Source: Halomonas halophila
GTDB lineage: Bacteria > Pseudomonadota > Gammaproteobacteria > Pseudomonadales > Halomonadaceae
DNA length: 64,000 nt
Reading direction: 5' to 3'
Assembly (NCBI RefSeq): GCF_030406665.1
Contig: NZ_CP129121.1
Span: 1,984,001-2,048,000, forward strand
Part shown: positions 26,189-35,103 of the stretch, in pieces
Position numbering within the stretch: position 1 is the stretch's first letter
How the letters are laid out: every line of letters starts with the position of its first letter
The notes under the pieces: generated by a model
What the model saw: only the letters and a program-made list of their open reading frames with translations
What the model was told of the DNA's origin: nothing
The model's database searches: none
Translations under genes and position numbers: made by a program

Positions 26189-26773
26189 ATGGATGAAGGC
26201 TTCAATGTCGGCGCAAGGCTGCGCCAGCTGCGCAAGGAGAAAGGGCTCTCCCAGCGCGAGCTCGCCAAGCGCGCCCAGGTGACCAACAGCAGCATCTCGC
26301 TGATCGAGCAGAACAGCGTCAGCCCTTCGGTGAGCTCGCTGAAGAAGATCCTCGATGCCCTGCCGGTGTCGATCAGCACCTTCTTCGCCGGCGAGGAGAC
26401 CAGCCATCCCCGGCCCTTCTACAAGGCGTCGGAACTCACCGAGATCGGCGACGGCCAGCTGTCGTGGCGTCTGGTGGCCGCACGCCGCCCGGATCGACGC
26501 ATGTCGGTGCTCCACGAACGCTATCCGCCCGGGGCCGACAGCGGCGAGGAAATGCTGGAACACGAAGGCGAGGAAGGCGGCGTGGTGATCTCTGGACGGA
26601 TCGAGATCACCGTCAACGGCGAGGTGGAGGAGCTGTCGGCCGGGGATGGCTACTACTTCGATTCACGGCTGCCCCACCGCTTTCGCAACGTCGGCGACGA
26701 GGAGTGCGTGATCGTCAGCGCCAATACCCCGCCGTCGTTCTCCGACGGCGGGGAAGAGCTGCATCACGGGTAA
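26189..26773 (+). CDS. XRE-family regulator with cupin domain (PuuR-like)
   Basis: The 194-residue protein has an N-terminal HTH_3 domain (VGARLRQLRKEKGLSQRELA, then SISLIEQNSVSPSVSSLKKI) and a C-terminal small beta-barrel cupin (EEGGVVISGRIEITVNGEVE, DGYYFDSRLPHRFRN). This architecture is that of PuuR and related repressors of polyamine or amino-acid catabolism; the effector here is unknown. I start at ATG 26189 where homology begins; upstream in-frame residues look non-coding. It is divergent from mobA and convergent with mmsB. Confidence 0.85.
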   Translation: MDEGFNVGARLRQLRKEKGLSQRELAKRAQVTNSSISLIEQNSVSPSVSSLKKILDALPVSISTFFAGEETSHPRPFYKASELTEIGDGQLSWRLVAARRPDRRMSVLHERYPPGADSGEEMLEHEGEEGGVVISGRIEITVNGEVEELSAGDGYYFDSRLPHRFRNVGDEECVIVSANTPPSFSDGGEELHHG

Positions 26774-26796
26774 ACGGTGAGGGGTGAGGCGGGCCC

Positions 26797-26809
26797 GGGG
26801 TCTGACCCC
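26797..26809. repeat. GGGGTCTGACCCC, second copy of the REP-like core
   Basis: This near-palindrome shares the GGGTCTGACCCC core with the 626-665 hairpin. It lies between the convergent cupin regulator and mmsB, 15 bases from the mmsB stop. Confidence 0.6.
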
Positions 26810-26823
26810 AAGTGGATTGCGGA

Positions 26824-27714
26824 TTACGCCCGATACAGCCACTGGATGCTGGAGAAATCGAGCTGGCCGCTGCCCTGGGCGCTGTGCAGCGCGAACAGGT
26901 TGCGCGCCTGGGAGCCCATGGGCACGCTGGCCCGGGTCTTGAGCGCCAGCTCCCAGGCCAGCCCCAGGTCCTTGGCCATCAGGTCGGTCAGGAAGCCGCC
27001 CTGATAGTCGCGCGACGCCGCCGAGCCCTCCATCACCCCCGGCCAGGGGTTGTAGACGTTGAGCGCCCAGTTGCCGCCGCTGCTCTGCTTCATGATCTCG
27101 GACAGCACCGCCGGATCGAGCCCGTTCTTCACCCCCAGCGCCAGCGCCTCGGCGGTGCCGCTCATCAGGATGCCGAGCAGCATGTTGTTGCAGATCTTGG
27201 CGACCTGCCCCGCCCCGACCTCACCGGCGTGGAAGATGTTCTTGCCCATCGCCTCGAGCACCGGCCGGGCCTGTTCAAAGCCCGCCTCCCTGCCGCCGAC
27301 GATAAAGGTCAGGGTGCCGGCCTTGGCGCCGCCGATGCCGCCGGAGACCGGCGCATCCAGATAGGTCAGCCCCCGCGCGGCCGCCGCCTCGCCCACGCGG
27401 CGGGTCTCGTCGGGCGAGATGGTCGAGGCATCGATCACCAATGGCTTCTGTGCCAGGGCATCGAGCAGCCCCGGCAAGGCGCCATCGCCCAGATAGAGAC
27501 CGAGCACGTGGGCCCCGGCCGGCAGCATGGAGATGACCACCTCAGCGTCGCGACAGGCCGCCTCGGCGCTGTCGGCGCGCCTGGCCCCCTGCCCCTCGAG
27601 GTCCGCCATGGCGGCCTCGACCAGGTCGAAGACGCAGACGTCGTGCCCCGCGCTCAGCAGGTTGGCGGCCATGGGCGATCCCATGTTGCCGAGTCCGATA
27701 AAGGCGATGTTCAT
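26824..27714 (-). CDS. mmsB: 3-hydroxyisobutyrate dehydrogenase
   Basis: Oxidises 3-hydroxyisobutyrate to methylmalonate semialdehyde in valine breakdown. The 296-residue protein has the NAD-binding IAFIGLGNMGSPMAANLL at the start, SMLPAGAHV, the substrate loop DAPVSGGIGGAKAGTLTFIV, and the catalytic Lys in GAGQVAKICNNMLLG. Length matches the family. It is the third gene of a minus-strand group with the hydrolase and acyl-CoA dehydrogenase that carry out the preceding steps. Methylmalonate-semialdehyde dehydrogenase (mmsA) is not in the window. Confidence 0.94.
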   Translation of the reverse strand: MNIAFIGLGNMGSPMAANLLSAGHDVCVFDLVEAAMADLEGQGARRADSAEAACRDAEVVISMLPAGAHVLGLYLGDGALPGLLDALAQKPLVIDASTISPDETRRVGEAAAARGLTYLDAPVSGGIGGAKAGTLTFIVGGREAGFEQARPVLEAMGKNIFHAGEVGAGQVAKICNNMLLGILMSGTAEALALGVKNGLDPAVLSEIMKQSSGGNWALNVYNPWPGVMEGSAASRDYQGGFLTDLMAKDLGLAWELALKTRASVPMGSQARNLFALHSAQGSGQLDFSSIQWLYRA

Positions 27715-27774
27715 GGCGTGGCTCCTTGTCTTGTTCTAATGGGATAAACCTGCACTGGGCGTCTCCAGACGCCA

Positions 27775-28917
27775 TTAACCGATACGCTGACCCACCCCAA
27801 GATCTCTCAGCGGATGCGCTTCACTCGACCACGGCGAGGCCAGCATCGCCTGGAGGTCGGCCTCGGGCACGCTGGCCACGTCGGCATGGGACCAGCGGGG
27901 TGACTTGTCCTTGTCGACCAGCAGCGCGCGCACGCCCTCGGCCAGATCGCCGCGCTGGCAGCATTGCACCGAGAGCCCGAGCTCGTCGCGGAAAGCGTCG
28001 GCCAGCCCGGTATGGCGATGCCGCTCGAGCATCCGCCATACCAGGTGCGCGGTCAGCGGGCAGCCGGCAGCGAGGCGCTGACGATTGGCCGTGAGCCACG
28101 CATCGTCGCGCTCGTCGGCAAGAATGCGCGCCACGGCATCGGCGGCACTCGTCTCGCCGATCAGCGACTGCAGATGATCGCGCCGCGGCCAGACCTGCCC
28201 CTCCGGCGCCTGCTCGCGAGCCTCGAAGCGGTCGAGCACGCCTTCCACGGCCAACCGGCACGCCGCCGGGGAGTGATCGCCATGATCGGCCTCGGCCAGG
28301 GCAGCGAGCAGGTCATCGCGGCGCTCGCGGGGCACGAAGCGATCGGCCAGCCCCAGGTCCAGGGCATCGCGGGCGTTGAGCTGGGCGCCGGTCAGCCCCA
28401 GGTAGGCGCCGATGCCGGGCGGCATGCGATTGAGGAACCAGCTCGCGCCGATGTCCGGGTAGAGCCCGATGGTGATCTCGGGCATGGCGATCAGAGTGGT
28501 CTCGGTGACCACACGCTGGAAGCCGCCGGCCAGCAGCCCCAGGCCACCGCCCATGACGATGCCGTCACCCCACACCAGCAGCGGCTTGGGATAGGTGTGG
28601 ATGCGGTGATCCAGCCGGTACTCGGCGGTGAAGTAGCGCGTGGCGAAGGTCTCGTCACGGGCTTCGTCATCGGCCAGCGAGCGATACAGCGCCACCACGT
28701 CGCCGCCGGCACAGAAGGCCTTGCCGCCGGTGCCTTCCAGCCACACCGCCACCACCCGCTCATCCAGCGCCCAGGCCTCCAGCCTGTCTTCCAGCAGCCG
28801 GATCATCTCCAGCGACAGCGCATTCAGCGCCTTGGGCGCATTGAGGGTCGCCACGCCGATCCGGCCGCCGCCGCGCGTGGGGAGTTCGTCGAAGCTGACC
28901 ACGGGGTCCGACATCAC
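27775..28917 (-). CDS. 3-hydroxyisobutyryl-CoA hydrolase (crotonase superfamily)
   Basis: Releases 3-hydroxyisobutyrate from its CoA ester in valine catabolism. The 380-residue protein has the long HIBCH-type crotonase layout: TLNAPKALNALSLEMIRLLE, the oxyanion region KAFCAGGDVVALYRS, GDGIVMGGGLGL, TLIAMPEITIGLYPDIGASW and the FLNRMPPGIGAYLGLTG stretch, followed by the extra C-terminal helical part seen in HIBCH and absent in hydratases. The start could be either of two adjacent ATG codons. It is coded between the acyl-CoA dehydrogenase and mmsB, the expected pathway order. Confidence 0.9.
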   Translation of the reverse strand: MMSDPVVSFDELPTRGGGRIGVATLNAPKALNALSLEMIRLLEDRLEAWALDERVVAVWLEGTGGKAFCAGGDVVALYRSLADDEARDETFATRYFTAEYRLDHRIHTYPKPLLVWGDGIVMGGGLGLLAGGFQRVVTETTLIAMPEITIGLYPDIGASWFLNRMPPGIGAYLGLTGAQLNARDALDLGLADRFVPRERRDDLLAALAEADHGDHSPAACRLAVEGVLDRFEAREQAPEGQVWPRRDHLQSLIGETSAADAVARILADERDDAWLTANRQRLAAGCPLTAHLVWRMLERHRHTGLADAFRDELGLSVQCCQRGDLAEGVRALLVDKDKSPRWSHADVASVPEADLQAMLASPWSSEAHPLRDLGVGQRIG

Positions 28918-28925
28918 TGTCTCCT

Positions 28926-28978
28926 GATAGTCCGTGTGAGATAGTCCGTGTGAGATAGTCCGTGCGAGATAGTCCGTA
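28926..28978. repeat. 14-bp tandem repeat, 3.8 copies
   Basis: GATAGTCCGTGTGA is repeated at 28926, 28940, 28954 (one change) and 28968 (partial). It occupies the gap between the acyl-CoA dehydrogenase stop and the hydrolase start, just upstream of the latter's ribosome site. Confidence 0.85.
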
Positions 28979-29020
28979 CAGGGGCGACAACCGTCAGCCG
29001 GTCGCTGCCATGGTGTCAGG

Positions 29021-30187
29021 TCACTGCAGGCCCTCGACGACGCCGTCGGCCAGCAACCGACGGGCGACGATCAGCCGCATGATCTCGTTGGTGCCCTCGA
29101 GGATCTGGTGCACGCGCGTGTCGCGTACCATCCGCTCGAGGGGATATTCGCGGATATAACCATAGCCACCGTGCAGCTGCAGGGCCTCGTTGCAGACGTT
29201 GAAGCCCATGTCGGTGGCGAAGCGCTTGGCCATGGCACAGTGGGCGGTGGCCTCCGGGTCGCCCTGGTCGAGCCGCCAGGCGGCGTGACGCACCATCAGC
29301 CGCGCCGCGGCGAGCTCGCTGGCCATGTCGGCCAGCTTGAACTGCAGCGCCTGGAAACTCGCCAGCTCGCGCCCGAACTGCTTGCGCTCGCCCAGGTAGT
29401 CCCGCGACAGCGTGAGCGCCTGCTGGGCCGCGCCCAGCGAGCAGCTGGCGATATTGAGCCGGCCGCCATCGAGCCCCTTCATGGCGAAGCGAAAGCCTTC
29501 GCCCTCCTCGCCCAGCAGGTTGCCCACCGGCACGCGCACGCCGTCGAAGCTGATCAGGCAGGTGGGCTGGCTCTTCCAGCCCATCTTGTCTTCCTTCTTG
29601 CCGACCTCGATGCCGGCGGCATCGGCCGGCACCAGGATCGCCGAGATGCCGCCGGCGCCGCTGTCCGGCTCGCCGGTGCGCGCCATCACTACCAGCACCT
29701 GGGTGGCACCGGCGCCGGAGATGAACATCTTCGAGCCACTGATGACATAGTCATCGCCATCGCGCACCGCCCGGGTGGTGAGGCTGGCAGCGTCCGAGCC
29801 GGCGCCCGGCTCGGTGAGGCAGTAGGAGCCCAGGGCCTCACCCGCTATCATGGCCGGCAGATAGCGCTCGCGCAGGGCATCGCTGCCCCAGCTGGCGACC
29901 ATCCAGGTCACCATGTTGTGAATGGTGAGATAGGCGGTGGTGGCGATGCAGCCCTGGGCGAGGCGCTCGAAGATCAGCGAAGCATCGAGTCGCGACAGTC
30001 CAAGCCCGCCGTGTTCCTCCGGCGTGTAGAGGCCGAGGAAGCCGGCCTCGCCGGCCCGACGAATGACGTCGACGGGAAAATGGCTGCGGGCATCCCAGTC
30101 GGCGGCATGGTCGGCCAGCTCGGCCCGGGCAAAGTCGGCGGCCGCATCGGCCAGCGCTCGCTGGTCTTCGGTCAGCGCAAAATCCAT
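29021..30187 (-). CDS. Acyl-CoA dehydrogenase, probably isobutyryl-CoA type
   Basis: FAD enzyme introducing a double bond into a short branched acyl-CoA. The 388-residue protein has the full family layout: helical N-terminus, CLTEPGAGSDAASLTTRA, the beta domain with KMFISGAGATQVLVVMA, the helical domain with YLGERKQFGRELASFQALQF, QLHGGYGYIREYPLERMVRD and ILEGTNEIMRLIVARRLL, whose Glu is the likely catalytic base. The isobutyryl specificity is inferred from the downstream hydrolase and mmsB. It is divergent from the MerR regulator across a palindromic operator. Confidence 0.88.
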   Translation of the reverse strand: MDFALTEDQRALADAAADFARAELADHAADWDARSHFPVDVIRRAGEAGFLGLYTPEEHGGLGLSRLDASLIFERLAQGCIATTAYLTIHNMVTWMVASWGSDALRERYLPAMIAGEALGSYCLTEPGAGSDAASLTTRAVRDGDDYVISGSKMFISGAGATQVLVVMARTGEPDSGAGGISAILVPADAAGIEVGKKEDKMGWKSQPTCLISFDGVRVPVGNLLGEEGEGFRFAMKGLDGGRLNIASCSLGAAQQALTLSRDYLGERKQFGRELASFQALQFKLADMASELAAARLMVRHAAWRLDQGDPEATAHCAMAKRFATDMGFNVCNEALQLHGGYGYIREYPLERMVRDTRVHQILEGTNEIMRLIVARRLLADGVVEGLQ

Positions 30188-30325
30188 GGTGACACCTCCG
30201 TCGAGAGAATCGGGAACGGCCGAATGCCGGGCCGGCGATGCGCACCCGCGGGTCCTTCCCTGCGGCTATCGCCAACCTAGCAACTGCTCGGGTTATCCCA
30301 TATCCCGCCATGGTCTAACAAGCAC

Positions 30326-30341
30326 TTTACGTTAACGTAAA
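30326..30341. promoter_or_regulatory. Palindromic operator between acyl-CoA dehydrogenase and MerR gene
   Basis: TTTACGTTAACGTAAA is a perfect 16-bp palindrome in the divergent promoter region. LiuR-type MerR regulators of branched-chain acyl-CoA catabolism are known to bind similar ACGT-bearing palindromes, so this is the probable site for the adjacent regulator. Confidence 0.65.
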
Positions 30342-30410
30342 CCTCGTCTAGGGTTTCTCGGACGAGGTGGGAAACCGCCGGTGGACCACCCGGCTACAGG
30401 AACGATCGAC

Positions 30411-30854
30411 ATGACGCGAACGCCCTCCCAGGCACAGGACAGCGAGAACGACGCCCTGCCCCGGCAGCAGCGCACCTACACCATCGGCGAGCTGGCCCAG
30501 ATCTTCGAGGTCACGCCCCGCACCATTCGCTTCTACGAGCAGGAGGGGCTGCTGGCCCCCACCCGCCAGGGGCAGAAGCGCATCTACCGCGAGAAGGATC
30601 GCGTGCGCCTCAAGCTGACCCTGCGCGGCAAGCGGCTGGGCTTCTCGCTGGCCGAGATCCGCGAGGTGGTGATGATGTACGACGCCATGCCGGACGGCAA
30701 CGCGCGCCAGCTCCGGCGGCTGCTGGAGCTGCTGGCGGAGAAGCGGGCCAACCTGGAGCGCCAGCTCGAGGATATCCGCCTGATGCGTCTGGAGATCGAC
30801 GACGTGGATCAGCGGGCGCGAGAGGTGCTGCGCCAGCTGGAGGACACCCCGTAA
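30411..30854 (+). CDS. MerR-family regulator, LiuR-like
   Basis: The 147-residue protein has a MerR HTH (YTIGELAQIFEVTPRTIRFY, EQEGLLAPTRQGQKRIY) and a coiled-coil dimerisation helix (about residues 95-140, LRRLLELLAEKRANLERQLE). There is no cysteine cluster, so it is not a metal sensor; LiuR-like proteins answer to acyl-CoA intermediates. I start at ATG 30411 preceded by AGGAA; a GTG at 30381 is also open. It lies between the acyl-CoA dehydrogenase operon and the acyl-CoA synthetase, both probable targets. Confidence 0.82.
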   Translation: MTRTPSQAQDSENDALPRQQRTYTIGELAQIFEVTPRTIRFYEQEGLLAPTRQGQKRIYREKDRVRLKLTLRGKRLGFSLAEIREVVMMYDAMPDGNARQLRRLLELLAEKRANLERQLEDIRLMRLEIDDVDQRAREVLRQLEDTP

Positions 30855-30930
30855 CCGGAGCGACCAGTGCGGCAGGGTTTCCCGAGACAACACAGCCATG
30901 TCCCGAGATAACACAACAATGAGAGCCACC

Positions 30931-32622
30931 ATGCCACGCCAGACCCGACACGCCAGCTATCTGAGCGGCATCAGCGACACGCCCCTCAAGGGCCAGACCA
31001 TCGGCGACTGCTTCGACGATACGGTCGCCCGCTTTCCCGACCGGGACGCCCTGATCAGCCGCCACCAGGGCCTACGCTATCGCTGGCGGGAGCTTCAGGC
31101 CGACGTCGACCGCGCGGCCCGCGCCCTGATGGCGCTGGGCGTGGCCAAGGGCGACCGGGTCGGCATCTGGTCGCCCAACTGCGCCGAGTGGGCCATCACC
31201 CAGTTCGCCACCGCCAAGATCGGCGCCATCCTGGTCAACATCAATCCCAGCTACCGCACCCACGAGCTGGAGTATGCACTGCGCCAGTCCGGCACCTCGA
31301 CGCTGATCCTGCAGGGGCAGTTCAAGACCACCGACTACGTGGCGATGCTGGCCGAACTGGTGCCGGAGCTCGATGACGCCACCCCCGCCGACCTCAAGAG
31401 CGCCACCCTGCCCGAGCTCGAGCGGGTGATCTGCCTGGATGGCGCCCGGGCACGGCTCGGCATGCACAGCTGGGAGACGATGCTCACGCACGCCGACCGG
31501 ATCAGTGACGAGCAGCTGGCCGAGCGTCAGTCCGGGCTCGAGTTCGACGAGCCGATCAACATCCAGTACACCTCCGGCACCACCGGCGCCCCCAAGGGCG
31601 CCACCCTCTCCCACCACAACATCCTCAACAACGGCTTCTTCGTCGCCCGCACCCTCGACCTCACCGAGGCCGACCGCATGGTGATCCCGGTGCCGCTCTA
31701 CCACTGCTTCGGCATGGTGATGGGCAATCTCGGCTGCATGACCCACGGCGCGGCGATGATCTATCCCGGTGACGGCTTCGATCCGCAGGCCACCCTGGCG
31801 GCGGTGGCCGAGGAGCGCGCCACCGCGCTCTACGGCGTGCCGACCATGTTCATCGCCGAGCTGGAGCATCCCGAATTCGAGCACTTCGATCTCTCCAGCC
31901 TGCGCACCGGCATCATGGCCGGCTCGATCTGCCCCATCGAGGTGATGCGCAAGGTGATCGAGCGCATGCACATGCAGGGCGTGACCATCTGCTACGGCAT
32001 GACCGAGACCAGTCCGGTGAGCCTGCAGACCCGCACCGATGCACCGCTCCAGAAACGCGTGACCACCGTCGGCAGCATCCATCCGCATCTGGAGGTCAAG
32101 CTGGTCGATCCCGGCACCGGTGCCGCGGTCCCGCGCGGCGAGCCCGGCGAGCTGTGCACCCGGGGCTACAGCGTGATGCTCGGCTACTGGCACAACGAGG
32201 AGGCGACCGCCAAGGCCATCGACGCAGCCGGCTGGATGCACACCGGCGACCTGGCCACCATGGACGACGACGGCTATGTGGCCATCGTCGGGCGCATCAA
32301 GGACATGATCATCCGCGGCGGCGAGAATATCTATCCGCGCGAGATCGAGGACTTCCTCTACACCCACCCGGCGATCTCGGACGTCCAGGTGATCGGCGTA
32401 CCGGACGATAAATACGGCGAAGAGGTCATGGCCTGGGTCAAGCTTGCCGACGACCAGCCCCTCGACGAAGACGGGCTCAAGACCTTCTGCCAGGGCAGGA
32501 TCGCCCACTACAAGATCCCGCGCTACGTGAAGTTCGTCGACGAGTTTCCGATGACCGTCACCGGCAAGATCCAGAAGTTCAAGATGCGCGAGGAGGCGAC
32601 GCACGAGCTGGGGCTGGCATGA
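30931..32622 (+). CDS. AMP-dependent acyl-CoA synthetase
   Basis: Activates a carboxylic acid to its CoA thioester through an acyl-AMP. The 563-residue protein has the ANL motifs YTSGTTGAPKGATLSHHN (P-loop), YGMTETSPVS, GWMHTGDLATMDDDGYVAI, GRIKDMIIRGGENIYPREIE (hinge and C-domain) and the catalytic Lys in TVTGKIQKFK. Substrate is probably a short- to medium-chain or branched acid by context; not provable here. I start at ATG 30931; in-frame ATGs at 30898 and 30919 are alternatives with weaker ribosome sites. It follows the MerR gene by 76 bases. Confidence 0.88.
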   Translation: MPRQTRHASYLSGISDTPLKGQTIGDCFDDTVARFPDRDALISRHQGLRYRWRELQADVDRAARALMALGVAKGDRVGIWSPNCAEWAITQFATAKIGAILVNINPSYRTHELEYALRQSGTSTLILQGQFKTTDYVAMLAELVPELDDATPADLKSATLPELERVICLDGARARLGMHSWETMLTHADRISDEQLAERQSGLEFDEPINIQYTSGTTGAPKGATLSHHNILNNGFFVARTLDLTEADRMVIPVPLYHCFGMVMGNLGCMTHGAAMIYPGDGFDPQATLAAVAEERATALYGVPTMFIAELEHPEFEHFDLSSLRTGIMAGSICPIEVMRKVIERMHMQGVTICYGMTETSPVSLQTRTDAPLQKRVTTVGSIHPHLEVKLVDPGTGAAVPRGEPGELCTRGYSVMLGYWHNEEATAKAIDAAGWMHTGDLATMDDDGYVAIVGRIKDMIIRGGENIYPREIEDFLYTHPAISDVQVIGVPDDKYGEEVMAWVKLADDQPLDEDGLKTFCQGRIAHYKIPRYVKFVDEFPMTVTGKIQKFKMREEATHELGLA

Positions 32623-32775
32623 TCATCGAACGACGCCGGGGGATTGCCACACAGGGCGACTTCCGGCTTCAATGACCTGTAACACCTCAGACAACACTTC
32701 GGCCATCACTTCAGGGGAACGCCGCACGGTGCCGCCCGCCCCTGTTTCGCGCTATCACTCATCGGGAGAACGACC

Positions 32776-33216
32776 ATGACACCCCGCCTGTCGCACGTCA
32801 TGCTGACCGCCGGTCTCGCCCTGGGGGCCACCACCGTCCACGCGGCACTGCCGGACACCGCCATCCTCTACAAGAATCCCCAGTGCGGCTGCTGCGACGG
32901 CTATGCGCGCCATCTGGAGCGCCTGGGGATCGACGTGACCGTGGTCGATGACCAGCCCCTCGGCGAGATCAAGCAGGACGCCGGCGTCCCTTACGGCCAG
33001 GGCTCCTGCCACACCGTCGAGATGGGCGACTACGTGATCGAAGGCCACGTGCCGATGGCCGCCGTGGAGGCGCTGTTCGAGCAGCGGCCCGACACCGACG
33101 GCATCGGCCTGGCCGGCATGCCGAGTGGCACCCCGGGCATGCCGGGACCGCAGAACGCCCCCTACGAGGTCTATCAGTTCCGCGACCAGCAGGCCTCGCC
33201 GTTCATGACGCTGTAA
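32776..33216 (+). CDS. Secreted DUF411 metal-binding protein
   Basis: The 146-residue protein has a signal peptide (about residues 1-23, cleaved near VHA-ALP) and a DUF411 domain with the YKNPQCGCCDGYARHLE cysteine cluster, a second Cys-His site (GSCHTVEMGDYVIEGHVP), and AIEALFE-type helix. DUF411 proteins are often found in copper-handling clusters and probably bind copper in the periplasm. No copper genes are adjacent. It ends with a Met-rich segment (GLAGMPSGTPGMPGP) that could also bind copper. Confidence 0.82.
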   Translation: MTPRLSHVMLTAGLALGATTVHAALPDTAILYKNPQCGCCDGYARHLERLGIDVTVVDDQPLGEIKQDAGVPYGQGSCHTVEMGDYVIEGHVPMAAVEALFEQRPDTDGIGLAGMPSGTPGMPGPQNAPYEVYQFRDQQASPFMTL

Positions 33217-33232
33217 CCGCTATCCTCAAGGC

Positions 33233-33269
33233 CGAAAAAACCCCGCGAGCCTCGGGCTCGCGGGGTTTT
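33233..33269. terminator. Bidirectional rho-independent terminator
   Basis: CCCCGCGAGCC pairs with GGCTCGCGGGG, with an A-run on the left and TTTT on the right. It serves the DUF411 gene (+) and hpt (-). Confidence 0.88.
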
Positions 33270-33298
33270 CATTGGCGACCGTCGCACGACGGCGGCGA

Positions 33299-33877
33299 TC
33301 ACATGCCCTTGGGCGCGAAGATACCCGGCGCGTTGCGCCAGTAGCCCTTGTAGTCCATGCCGAAGCCGAATACGTAGCGATCCTCGACCTCGAGGCTGCA
33401 GTAGTCGGCCTTGAGATCCGGCATCGCCTTGCGATCGTGACGCTTGTCGACCAGCACCGCGGTGGAGATGCTGGCGGCACCGGCCTCACGGCAGTAGTCG
33501 AGGATGGCGGCGAGCGTGGAGCCCTCATCGAGGATGTCATCGACGATCACCACGTGGCGGCCGGCCATGGGCACTTCCGGCGAGACGCGCCAGAACAGCT
33601 CGCCACCGCGGGTACCGCCGCGATAGCGCGTGGCGTGCAGGTAATCGACCTCGAGCGGGAAACCGAGGCGGGTCAGCAGGTGCCCGGTGGTGATCAGGCC
33701 GCCGTTCATCACGCAGTAGAAGACCGGCAGCTTGTCGCCGAGATCGCTGGCGATCTCGGCGGCCATGCGATCCAGGGCACGCTCGACCTCCTCCTGGCTG
33801 ATCAGGCAATCGGCAGAATCCATGACCTCACGCATGTCCGCCAGGGACGGAAGGGCATTGGCATCGAGTTTGGGCAT
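33299..33877 (-). CDS. hpt: Hypoxanthine-guanine phosphoribosyltransferase
   Basis: Purine salvage enzyme making IMP or GMP from the base and PRPP. The 192-residue protein has YCVMNGGLITTGHL, the ATRYRGG loop, the PRPP motif VVIVDDILDEGSTLAAI, the purine-contact lysine in VLVDKRHDR and YVFGFGMDYKGYWRNAPGI. The length fits the HGPRT group typical of pseudomonads. It is coded 35 bases after nagZ on the same strand and ends at a strong terminator. Confidence 0.9.
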   Translation of the reverse strand: MPKLDANALPSLADMREVMDSADCLISQEEVERALDRMAAEIASDLGDKLPVFYCVMNGGLITTGHLLTRLGFPLEVDYLHATRYRGGTRGGELFWRVSPEVPMAGRHVVIVDDILDEGSTLAAILDYCREAGAASISTAVLVDKRHDRKAMPDLKADYCSLEVEDRYVFGFGMDYKGYWRNAPGIFAPKGM

Positions 33878-33912
33878 CGGAAGCTCGTCGTATGTCGAAA
33901 TTCAGGGAACCG

Positions 33913-34926
33913 TCAGTCGGCGGCCATGGCCTCGAGGTGCGCATGCACCCGACGCCAGCGGGACAGCGCGCCGAGCGCGTCGAGATCGGGCCGGGCCCGG
34001 CCGTAGCGCAGCTTGGCGGCGCGTTTGGTGGTGCGTCCCTCGCAGGCCTCGACCACCTCGAGGGCGGCGGCGCGATCGTTGCACACCAGCAGCATGTCGC
34101 AGCCGGCCTCCAGGGCCTGGCGGGCGCGTTCGGCGGGCGCCCCGGCGCTGGTCGCACCGGCCATGCTCAGGTCATCGGAGAAGATCGTGCCCTTGAAGCC
34201 CAGCGACTCGCGCAGCATCCCGAGCCAGGCCGGCGAGAAACCCGCGGGCCGATGATCGAAGGCCGAGTACACCACGTGAGCGGGCATCACGCCTCCCAGA
34301 CGTGCCGACAGCCCAGCGAAGGGCACCAGATCGCGCTCGCGCAGCGCCTCGAAGGACCGCTCGTCCACCGGCAACTCGTGGTGGGAGTCCGCAACCACAC
34401 CGCCATGGCCGGGAAAATGCTTGCCCACCGCGGCCATGCCGGCTTCGTGCAGGCCTTCGACGAAGGCGCCGGCCAGGCGCGTCACGACCTCAGGATCGGC
34501 GCCGAAGCTGCGGTCGCCGATCACCGTGGACTGGCCATCGTCGACGTCGAGCACCGGGGCGAAACTGAGATCCAGCCCGCAGGCCGCCATCTCCATGCCA
34601 AGCAGCCAGCCGGCATCCTGGCACAGGCGCCGCGCGACCTCGGGGGCCGCCTTGTGCTCGCGACCCAGCCGCCCCATGGCCGGCAACCGGGTCACGCCCT
34701 CGCGCAGGCGCTGCACCCGCCCGCCTTCCTGGTCGATGGCCAGCAGCAGTTCAGGGCGCACCTGGCGGATCGAGCGGCACAGCTCACGTACCTGGGCGGC
34801 GTCTTCGACGTTGCGGCCGAAGAGGATCACGCCACCGACCGCCGGTCGCGCCAGCAGCGCTCGCTCCTCATCGCGCAGCTGCGTCCCTTCCAGGTCCAGC
34901 ATCACCGGTCCGAGCGTCTGGGTCAT
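33913..34926 (-). CDS. nagZ: Beta-N-acetylhexosaminidase
   Basis: Cytoplasmic GH3 enzyme that removes GlcNAc from recycled muropeptides and so affects AmpC-type induction. The 337-residue protein has MLDLEGTQLRDEERALL, LAIDQEGGRVQRLREG, GLDLSFAPVLDVD, the KHFPGHGGVVADSHHELP motif with the general acid His, and the nucleophile Asp in TIFSDDLSM. Length and motifs match NagZ. It is upstream of hpt in a two-gene unit. Confidence 0.95.
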   Translation of the reverse strand: MTQTLGPVMLDLEGTQLRDEERALLARPAVGGVILFGRNVEDAAQVRELCRSIRQVRPELLLAIDQEGGRVQRLREGVTRLPAMGRLGREHKAAPEVARRLCQDAGWLLGMEMAACGLDLSFAPVLDVDDGQSTVIGDRSFGADPEVVTRLAGAFVEGLHEAGMAAVGKHFPGHGGVVADSHHELPVDERSFEALRERDLVPFAGLSARLGGVMPAHVVYSAFDHRPAGFSPAWLGMLRESLGFKGTIFSDDLSMAGATSAGAPAERARQALEAGCDMLLVCNDRAAALEVVEACEGRTTKRAAKLRYGRARPDLDALGALSRWRRVHAHLEAMAAD

Positions 34927-35103
34927 GTTCGCCTTCCTGACGGATGAAGGGAGGCGATTCTAGACCAAAGCCGGCGCCGACGACAGTCCGCCCCGATATC
35001 GCCTCGCATGTGAAGATAGAAGACCCCGGACAAGCCGTCGCCACCTCCGTAGAATATGCGCATCACCCTTTACCACCCTCTCCTCGCGGATAAGGAGCAT
35101 CCC

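Noticed and set aside
28926..28978. CRISPR-like short repeats
   Set aside because: The 14-bp units are directly adjacent with no spacers and no cas genes nearby.
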